Shown here: in pieces, positions 1-5,780 of the stretch
Layout of the letters: each line of letters opens with the position of its first letter
Numbering within the stretch: position 1 is the first letter of the stretch
Notes under the pieces: model-generated
The model's input: the letters and a program-made list of their open reading frames with translations, nothing else
Databases searched by the model: none
What the model was told of the DNA's origin: nothing
Position numbers and translations under genes: made by a program
Assembly (NCBI GenBank): GCA_023262305.1
Contig: JALRCK010000118.1
Location: 1 to 6,754, forward strand
Length of the DNA stretch: 6,754 nt
Direction of reading: 5' to 3'
Source: Deltaproteobacteria bacterium
GTDB taxonomy: Bacteria; Bdellovibrionota_C; UBA2361; OMII01

Positions 1-942
1 TACCATTCAACGGGTGTGATTTGTCCTGTAACTTTCGCCATGCACCTCTCAGCTGCCGTACCGATGCGGACGTTCGATATTCATGGTCACAAGCTCCCTG
101 CAAACCGTCCGTGCATTGTGCTAGCGGGCGGACGAGAGGCGATGCACTGGGAGGCGTATCCGCATCACCAGTTTATGCATACGGTCGGAGCTCTGCCGTG
201 CTGCTCACGGGGAGGATGCTGGAAGAGTCGGTGTCAACCCGTTGGGGATGATGATCCGAAGGATGAAAACCTCTGCACATATCCTGTAAAGGTGTCTGAT
301 ACGCTCCAGATAGGGAAGTGTCAAACTATGATCACTCCCCAGATAGTAAGTGAGGCCATCTCCATGCATTACGAAGGGGGGATGTTAAAGTACAACAACT
401 TCATGATGCCAACCGGGATGGAGCCAGAGCTCGACAAGCGCGATAGTGTGATGTTAGCGAAGTATGTCGTTGAACGATTCCGACCGCGCATCATGCTCGA
501 TCTTGGCTGCAAACGGACCGAATTACTCAAGACCATCTACAAGACGGGCATTGACATCTATGGGCTCCGCAGTGAAACAGAGATCATCATTACCGATGAA
601 GAGTTTCCTGCCTCCAGAATATCATCCTTTGACCTTGCGACGAGCTATTGGAAGAGCCCAGTAAAATTCGACCTAATCTGGACAGGAAGTGCGTTAGAAT
701 TTTCGGGTAGAACCGCTGATAATGTAGCAGACACGATCTTATCAAACCTCAAGAAGGGAGGGGTTCTCGTTGTGACTCCTCCGCCACAAGCTCATGAAGC
801 TGCACTCAACTGGATAGATGATTGGATTGAGCGACTTTCGAAAATTGGATTAACTATGTTGGAGGACGAGACAGATAGACTTCGTCGGGTTACTCATCGA
901 GTAGGCAATAAGGGGACGGAGCTGGTATTCATGCGCCTCTAG
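1..942 (+). CDS. GT9-type glycosyltransferase (C-terminal part) fused to a methyltransferase-like domain, 5'-truncated by window edge
   Basis: The frame is open from base 1 (codons TAC CAT TCA ACG GGT) to TAG at 940-942, so the gene starts before the window. A GTG at 16 is in frame but sits inside the conserved domain and is not a real start. Residues counted from that GTG: 1-125 match residues 236-360 of the GT at 3210-4448, including PVTFAMHLSAA (GT9 nucleotide-sugar loop), AYPHHQ, LPCC, GGCWKSRC, LC and KC. By that comparison about 230 N-terminal residues are missing. Residues about 140-308 resemble a class I SAM methyltransferase fold: IMLDLGCKRTELL (motif I, but lacking the later glycines), KFDLIWTGSALEF (beta 4) and LKKGGVLVVTPP (beta 5). 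Likely role: cytoplasmic transfer of a sugar to a surface glycan or protein. Donor and acceptor are unknown, and the methyltransferase part may be inactive or structural. It is the first visible gene of the + strand operon. Confidence 0.8.
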   Translation, partial: YHSTGVICPVTFAMHLSAAVPMRTFDIHGHKLPANRPCIVLAGGREAMHWEAYPHHQFMHTVGALPCCSRGGCWKSRCQPVGDDDPKDENLCTYPVKVSDTLQIGKCQTMITPQIVSEAISMHYEGGMLKYNNFMMPTGMEPELDKRDSVMLAKYVVERFRPRIMLDLGCKRTELLKTIYKTGIDIYGLRSETEIIITDEEFPASRISSFDLATSYWKSPVKFDLIWTGSALEFSGRTADNVADTILSNLKKGGVLVVTPPPQAHEAALNWIDDWIERLSKIGLTMLEDETDRLRRVTHRVGNKGTELVFMRL

Positions 943-965
943 GCCTGGCACAGCGGGACTGAGAT

Positions 966-970
966 GAGGA
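966..970 (+). promoter_or_regulatory. Shine-Dalgarno-like GAGGA for the TPR-GT41 gene
   Basis: GAGGA ends 10 bases before the GTG at 981, a workable spacing. The in-frame ATG at 990 would lie 19 bases away, too far for this site. It is therefore the main argument for the GTG start. A weaker GGTGGG lies just before the ATG, so the ATG remains possible and would shorten the protein by only three residues. Confidence 0.45.
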
Positions 971-980
971 AACCGGCACG

Positions 981-3197
981 GTGGGCACTATGAAAGCACC
1001 AAGGGTAAAAATGCAGGAACCGCGCGCCTCATTTGAGGAGGCGCTGGCTCTGTATAACTCCGGTGACGTGGATATGGCCATCTCTCTGCTTGAGCTGGTA
1101 GTGGAGCAGGACGCGCTTCATATCGAGGCTCTCATTACCCTTGGATTCTCCTACTGGCGACGCTCGAGGTTATCCGAAGCACAGGAGGTACTGGAAAAGG
1201 CGCTGGCTATTCAGCCAACAAATGTCTCTGGGGTTCGAGCGCTCGGTATGGTCATGTACGGAATGGGAAGGTTGGAGCGTGCTAAAGAACTCCTCATCCG
1301 ATGCGTGACCATCGCTCCTACTCAGCCGCAGGGGTGGTTGACCCTTGGTCTTGTCGAGCAACGGCTTGAGGCGCTCGACAAGGCAGAGGAGCACTTTAAG
1401 AAAGCTCTTGAGCTCGACCCAAACTATGCTGAGGCGATGAACAATCTCGGTACGGTGCATCTTGCCCGAAAAAATTATGGTCCAGCGAGGGAGCTTTTTC
1501 TTCGGGCCATCAGCGAGAAGCCTAAGCTGACGGATGCCTACAGAAGTCTCTACAAACTGTTACGAGAGTTAGGCTCCGACCAGGAGGCCCTCGTGGTATT
1601 GATGAGAGCGGTCCGTCTCGATCCGAAAGATGGAAACGCCTGGAACGATCTCGGAAATATCTACCGAGATCTCAGTGATACCCCCCGTTCTATCGCAGCC
1701 TATCGCAGCGCCATCGCTGCTGACCCGAGGCACATTGATGCCAAGGGTAACCTATCCTGCGTTCTTGCAAATGATGGCGACTATCGCGGCGCGCGACAGG
1801 TGTGCGCGGAGATCCTTGAAGAGTATCCAAACATGATGGGAGTGCGAGTTCGAAGGGCATTAACGATACCTGCGATCATGGAGAGTGTAGAAGGTATCCA
1901 GGAAAGTCGGGAGACGCTCGATCGGGAGCTTGATGAGCTTTTGGATTATAAAGGAACCGTAACTGACCCCCTTGGGCAGATAGGCGTTACAAATTTCTAT
2001 CTCGCCTACCATGGATTAAACGATCGAGCGCTACAGAAGAAGCAAGCGGAGACGTTCTTAAAAGTGTGTCCAGCACTCCATTTCGAGGCGCCACATATAG
2101 GCAAGAAGCGTCGCCCGGGAAAGATTCGGCTCGGGATATGTAGTAGGCATTTGGCGTTTCATACCATAGGGATTCTCTGGTCAGAGATGTTCGCAAATCT
2201 GAGTCGGGACAGGTTTGAGATAACTCTTTTTCACACCCAGCCAGTAGTAAATCGTATCTCTCAGAATCTTATCAGCCGGATAGACCACGAAGTACGCCTT
2301 CCGCTTGAACTCGATCAATCCCAAAGGGTGATCGCTCAGCAAGAGCTTGATATCCTGTACTATCCAGACCTCGGAATGGAGCCGTTGACGTACTTCCTCG
2401 CCTTCGCTCGGCTTGCTCCAACACAATGTGTAACGTGGGGGCACCCCCTCACAACGGGCATCCCAAACATCGACTACTTCGTATCCTCGAAGAAGTTAGA
2501 GGTACCTGATGCTCAGTCTCATTACACGGAAGAGCTGGTACGGCTTGAGACCCTCAATACCTTCTATTCTCGACCGGAGGCTCACGGAAATCTAACGCGT
2601 GCTAGTCTTGGGGTCGGAGATGATGCGACGTTGTATATGTGCCCTCAAACGCTCTTCAAGTTTCACCCAAACTTTGACCACGTGATCGCAGGCATACTTG
2701 AGGGCGACACAAAAGGTGAGTTGGTCCTCCTCGAGGGAACGTGCGCCCATCATACCACGCTTATACGGGAGAGATTCAATCGCTCTATTCCACACGTCAT
2801 GAGCCGTATCAAGATCGTGCCACGATTGTCCCACGATGGATTTCTCGCCCTTGTTCGGATGGCTGATGTCATGCTGGATCCGATTCACTTCGGTGGCGGA
2901 AGTACAACGATCCAAGCCCTCTCTTTTGGTACCCCGGTTGTGACGTTACCGAGTGAATTCCTGCGGGGGCGTATAAGCTACGCGTGTTACAGCCACATGG
3001 GGGTCGATCGCCTGGTAGCAAAGGATGCGGATGATTACTGTCGTATAGCTGTTGAGTGCGGTCGTAACCCTGACCTGCGCAGGAGCTTACGAAGCGAACT
3101 GGCAGATAAGAGTACAGTGCTGTTTACCAATCGGAAGGTAATAGATGAGTGCGAGAGTTTCCTTGAGAGCGTATTTCTAAAACGTGGGGGAGCGTAA
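981..3197 (+). CDS. TPR-repeat GT41 (OGT/SPINDLY-like) glycosyltransferase
   Basis: 738 residues. The N-terminal half holds eight consecutive 34-residue TPR units (about 17-288) with typical patterns such as NNLGTVHLARKNYGPARELF and closing prolines (AIQP, ELDP, RLDP, AADP). A linker (about 290-375) leads to a GT41 catalytic region. This starts at KIRLGICSRHLAFHTIG, where His394 aligns by eye with the His498 of human OGT, and continues through LAPTQCVTWGHPLTTGIPN. It then has CPQTLFKFHP, where Lys560 aligns with the UDP-binding Lys842 of OGT, and ends with HFGGGSTTIQALSFGTPVVT and LRGRISYACY, the UDP-binding end of the domain. Known family role: transfer of a sugar from a UDP-sugar to protein Ser/Thr (OGT type) or Asn (HMW1C type) in the cytoplasm; the TPR superhelix usually selects substrate. 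The TPR architecture favours the OGT type. There is no signal peptide or membrane segment. It lies 38 bases after the upstream gene and 12 before the next, so co-transcription is likely. The acceptor is not shown by the sequence. Confidence 0.9.
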   Translation: MGTMKAPRVKMQEPRASFEEALALYNSGDVDMAISLLELVVEQDALHIEALITLGFSYWRRSRLSEAQEVLEKALAIQPTNVSGVRALGMVMYGMGRLERAKELLIRCVTIAPTQPQGWLTLGLVEQRLEALDKAEEHFKKALELDPNYAEAMNNLGTVHLARKNYGPARELFLRAISEKPKLTDAYRSLYKLLRELGSDQEALVVLMRAVRLDPKDGNAWNDLGNIYRDLSDTPRSIAAYRSAIAADPRHIDAKGNLSCVLANDGDYRGARQVCAEILEEYPNMMGVRVRRALTIPAIMESVEGIQESRETLDRELDELLDYKGTVTDPLGQIGVTNFYLAYHGLNDRALQKKQAETFLKVCPALHFEAPHIGKKRRPGKIRLGICSRHLAFHTIGILWSEMFANLSRDRFEITLFHTQPVVNRISQNLISRIDHEVRLPLELDQSQRVIAQQELDILYYPDLGMEPLTYFLAFARLAPTQCVTWGHPLTTGIPNIDYFVSSKKLEVPDAQSHYTEELVRLETLNTFYSRPEAHGNLTRASLGVGDDATLYMCPQTLFKFHPNFDHVIAGILEGDTKGELVLLEGTCAHHTTLIRERFNRSIPHVMSRIKIVPRLSHDGFLALVRMADVMLDPIHFGGGSTTIQALSFGTPVVTLPSEFLRGRISYACYSHMGVDRLVAKDADDYCRIAVECGRNPDLRRSLRSELADKSTVLFTNRKVIDECESFLESVFLKRGGA

Positions 3198-3209
3198 GGC
3201 GAGCGAATT

Positions 3210-4448
3210 ATGGCCGTGCGAAAGGTACTATTTGTAAATTATGACAGCCTCACCGACGCGTTAATGCTTACCGCGGCGGTTCGCGATATGCAGTTACACT
3301 CTTATGGCGGTTACGTTGTGGATGTCCACACACTCGGCATGCCGATATGGGACTACAATCCATATATTAGTCGACTTGACTGGAGATCGGTTCCGTACGA
3401 CGGAGAAAGCGAGCTCGCAGCGAACGAGTACGGATTTCCCGAACACAAGACCAAGATCATCTGCTATGACACAGAGATTCAGGTGGTTCACTGCTCAAAT
3501 AAGGGCATCTTCGCTGCCTCAGACCGGTTGAAAAATATCAACGCGTATCATCGGATTCATAGCTTTGGTCACGATATTGCTGACAAGCTAGGCCTCAGTA
3601 CGGTCCTCCCTATTGGGGAGCTAAAAGGGGTAGTTTATCTGTCAGATATTGAAAAAGGTTGGATATCTCAGGTCGAGGAGGCAAAAAATTTCAACAATTT
3701 TTGGCTTATCCAGACCGGCGGACCAGAAACCCAGAGCTCTCGATGGTGGGATATCGGGCGCTATCAGAGAGTGGTAGATGAGTTTCGGGATAAGATTACA
3801 TTTGTCCAGGTAGGAGCAGCCGATGAGTATCACCCTCGGCTTGAGGGGGTGATAGATTTCGTCGGGAAAACGGATCTCCGTCAGATGATCAGACTCATGT
3901 ACCATGCAGCCGGCTACGTTGGCGCGCCGGGTTTTTTGATGCACCTAGCCGCGGCTACTCCCACCCGACCCTTTGAGCGAAATGGTCGACCTCGACCACC
4001 TGTTAAAGCGGCTGTGGTTATCAGTGGCGGGCAGGAACCGTATCAGTGGTTTGCGTACGAAAATCATCAAGTGTTGCACACCAATGGAATGTTGCCATGC
4101 TGTGAGATTGGGGGGTGCGGCAAGTCTCGGTGTGAGATAAAGCACCGCCTTGAGCCTCATCCGGAACAGCTTTGCTCTCAGCCTATCAAGATCGGAAGGG
4201 ATGGAATCGTACCGAAGTGCCTCGATATGATCTCAGTGAAGATGGTAGTTGATCGGATCGCCTGGCACTTTGCCGGTGGTGCCTACGTGTATAATGGAGT
4301 GCCCTATGAGCCGCCCTCCTTTCCCTCAGTCGAAGAAGGTAAGAAAGATAATAAAGAGAAAAAGAAACAGCCCAAGAAAGAGGCTAAGGGCTTAAAGGGA
4401 CATCACGATTCAGGAACGCCGAAGCGTGAGATGGCGCATCTCGACTAG
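3210..4448 (+). CDS. GT9-type (heptosyltransferase-like) glycosyltransferase with six-Cys motif and Lys-rich tail
   Basis: 412 residues from ATG, 12 bases after the previous stop. The upstream AAGG (3196-3199) is a weak ribosome site that overlaps that stop, suggesting translational coupling. The N-terminus VRKVLFVNYDSLTDALMLTA is the first Rossmann strand and helix of GT9 (compare the family pattern siGDvllttpai). FWLIQTGG (164-171) opens the second Rossmann half. GYVGAPGFLMHLAAATP (235-251) is the nucleotide-sugar loop, but the usual Asp of PDTGxxH is replaced. Cys 297, 298, 303, 308, 322 and 337 match the cysteines of the 1-942 gene at identical spacing. The shared domain ends near residue 362. 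Residues 377-397 are dominated by Lys, a disordered-looking tail in place of the methyltransferase domain of the paralogue. Likely role: cytoplasmic or inner-face sugar transfer onto the same glycan or protein as its neighbours. A classical LPS heptosyltransferase is less likely given the altered motif and the context. No gene name can be assigned. Confidence 0.85.
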   Translation: MAVRKVLFVNYDSLTDALMLTAAVRDMQLHSYGGYVVDVHTLGMPIWDYNPYISRLDWRSVPYDGESELAANEYGFPEHKTKIICYDTEIQVVHCSNKGIFAASDRLKNINAYHRIHSFGHDIADKLGLSTVLPIGELKGVVYLSDIEKGWISQVEEAKNFNNFWLIQTGGPETQSSRWWDIGRYQRVVDEFRDKITFVQVGAADEYHPRLEGVIDFVGKTDLRQMIRLMYHAAGYVGAPGFLMHLAAATPTRPFERNGRPRPPVKAAVVISGGQEPYQWFAYENHQVLHTNGMLPCCEIGGCGKSRCEIKHRLEPHPEQLCSQPIKIGRDGIVPKCLDMISVKMVVDRIAWHFAGGAYVYNGVPYEPPSFPSVEEGKKDNKEKKKQPKKEAKGLKGHHDSGTPKREMAHLD

Positions 4449-4706
4449 CGCGCGTTTGAGACAGACTTGATGACCCTCCGATTACATCTATGGTGGTTCT
4501 GAGGCACCTGTTTCTTATCGTCCTCAAAGAAAAATGGCTCATCGACGGAATAAGTGGGTGCTTTCTGTCAGATTGGGACGTTAACGTGAACCTACTCGTG
4601 AGCGGGAACGTACCCGAAAAAATGACCTGACGCTCGCTCACGATAGCTTAGAAACAAACCTAGCACTCACGGTTTTGCCAATCTCGTGTTCGTCAGGGGA
4701 TGATGT

Positions 4707-4724
4707 AGGTACACAGGTACACAG
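4707..4724. repeat. Short tandem repeat, AGGTACAC x2 plus AG
   Basis: Two perfect copies of an 8-base unit plus the first two bases of a third. It lies in the convergent gap, ten bases before an imperfect hairpin. It is too short to assign a role and may be chance. Confidence 0.5.
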
Positions 4725-4733
4725 ATCAAGAGT

Positions 4734-4758
4734 GGCACCGGACTGCTGGTCGGGTACC
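4734..4758. other. Imperfect 25-base inverted repeat (possible hairpin)
   Basis: The arms GGCACC and GGTACC flank an inner GAC/GTC stem with a TGCTG loop. As - strand RNA it pairs six positions (one a G-U), has one C-C mismatch, then three more pairs. It lies about 95 bases downstream of the - strand methyltransferase stop and could shape that 3' end. No U-run follows on either strand, so a standard intrinsic terminator is not supported. Confidence 0.35.
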
Positions 4759-4852
4759 TTTACGTGAAAACCGCTTTTTCGACCTTAACCTGCGATTTTG
4801 GGTCCTACCCTGACCATAACTATGCGCTACATCCGTCGAAGACTTAGAAAAA

Positions 4853-5584
4853 TTACCGTTGAAGGGGAGGAACATCGAAGTATTGCCCAGTGAATGGCCT
4901 TCGTTGATACACGAGGGCAGGATGGGCAAGAGCAACGGGGCCAGTCCCGAGGTCCTCAGTTCCAGCATCGGCGCCGAGAATCATGCGGTGCAAAACAGGA
5001 TTAGCGCGTAATGTATCGATGTCGAAGAGGTCTCCGATCGGTTCGAAGAGCTTCTCAACTTCGGCTCGAGTATTGATGCCAAGAAATCGATCATCAAAGA
5101 ACGAGAGACTGTCCCACCTCACCGACATTCGGGTGTCAGAGGAGCAATAGACGAGCTTGCCACCTGGCTTGAGGCGGTGGTGCATGCGCCCGATGGCGCT
5201 CCGTAGGTCGAGGGCGGGAACGTGTTGAAGGACGTACACGCAGTATACGAGATCAAAGACCCCTTCACACTCATGAGGAAAGCAGGCAGAGAACCTTTCA
5301 TCGTCGACATAATCTCGGGCGTGCTGTTGTTGAACCGGTGATTCATCGACGCCGACAACAGTAGCTTTGGGATGTTGTAGTAAAACCTCCCGAGCCAACC
5401 GACCCACTCCACAGCCATAGTCTAGTATGCGGGGCGCATCGGAGCCGGCATGTTTCAAGATCGCGCGTGCAAAGTCGGGGGTCTCCTGCTCCCATCGTTC
5501 CTGATACGTAAACCCGTTGCACGGTCCGACAACACTCTGACAAGCATCTCGGAAGGAGCGTTCTTTGAATAATGGGTGGTCCAT
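4853..5584 (-). CDS. Class I SAM-dependent methyltransferase
   Basis: 243 residues, ATG at 5584-5582, stop TAA at 4855-4853. Class I motifs are intact and in order: RILDYGCGVGRLAREVL (52-68, SAM-binding glycine loop), VVGVDESP (76-83, acidic end of beta 2), FDLVYCVYVLQHV (110-122) and LKPGGKLVYCSS (138-149). The type is that of small-molecule, sugar or lipid methyltransferases (Methyltransf_11/25/23-like). The substrate cannot be read from the sequence. There is no signal peptide or membrane segment, so it should be cytosolic. The start is the only ATG upstream of motif I; the frame is closed by a TAG upstream at 5614-5612. No clear Shine-Dalgarno precedes it. It shares its strand with the fibrous-protein gene 196 bases upstream and converges with the glycosyltransferase operon. 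Methylation of a glycan made by that operon is a reasonable guess only. Confidence 0.85.
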   Translation of the reverse strand: MDHPLFKERSFRDACQSVVGPCNGFTYQERWEQETPDFARAILKHAGSDAPRILDYGCGVGRLAREVLLQHPKATVVGVDESPVQQQHARDYVDDERFSACFPHECEGVFDLVYCVYVLQHVPALDLRSAIGRMHHRLKPGGKLVYCSSDTRMSVRWDSLSFFDDRFLGINTRAEVEKLFEPIGDLFDIDTLRANPVLHRMILGADAGTEDLGTGPVALAHPALVYQRRPFTGQYFDVPPLQR

Positions 5585-5780
5585 AGGTAATGTCTGGCAG
5601 CAGGCCGTTCGCTACGAGAGTCTCCGATATAGTGGATAAGATGTTGAAGCGTCGACGGAGGACACTGAAAAGATAATCTCATGGTATCAATGGGTTACGC
5701 TTTTTCAGGTTAGGGACATACTATATATATGTGGGTACCAGACCGCGAGGGACCGCCGTCCAGAGCCCAAACCTAGAGGC
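5585..5780 (-). other. Spacer between the fibrous-protein gene and the methyltransferase gene
   Basis: 196 bases. About 20 bases downstream of the fibrous-protein stop is a short GC-rich hairpin, GGAC-(4)-GTCC at 5750-5761, without a T-run. Next comes an AT-rich stretch with an imperfect inverted repeat, ACATA-(7)-TATGT at 5716-5732. On the - strand this offers TATA-like -10 sequences (TATAGT) about 130 bases before the methyltransferase start. No good -35 was seen at the usual distance. The methyltransferase may have its own promoter here, or be read from upstream. Confidence 0.35.

Larger units (their letters stand above)
4449..4852. other. Convergent intergenic region without a convincing gene
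   Basis: This 404-base gap separates the 3' ends of the + strand operon and the - strand methyltransferase. Open stretches exist in several frames, for example a 46-codon + frame at 4490-4630 (MVVLRHLFLIVLKEKW...) and an open + frame at 4704-4847. None has a clear ribosome site or a recognisable family. Visible small elements are a perfect 10-base palindrome ACGTTAACGT (4578-4587), a tandem AGGTACAC repeat (4707-4724) and an imperfect hairpin (4734-4758). No hairpin followed by a T-run, which would mark an intrinsic terminator, was found for either side. Decayed coding sequence is possible but not demonstrable by reading. Confidence 0.55.

Noticed and set aside
4490..4630. 46-codon + strand open frame (hydrophobic start MVVLRHLFLIVLKEKW)
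   Set aside because: It looks protein-like but has no ribosome site and no recognised family; kept only as a low-interest observation.
4384..4641. 85-codon open frame on the - strand across the end of the GT9 gene
   Set aside because: It overlaps the coding 3' end of a real gene on the other strand, starts at GTG without a ribosome site, and has Ser/Arg-rich shadow-like composition.
4726..4968. 80-codon open frame on the - strand overlapping the methyltransferase 3' end
   Set aside because: It is in another frame of a gene with clear family motifs and shows no recognisable features of its own.
5750..5761. GGAC/GTCC hairpin as an intrinsic terminator of the fibrous-protein gene
   Set aside because: The stem is only four pairs and no T-run follows on the - strand.
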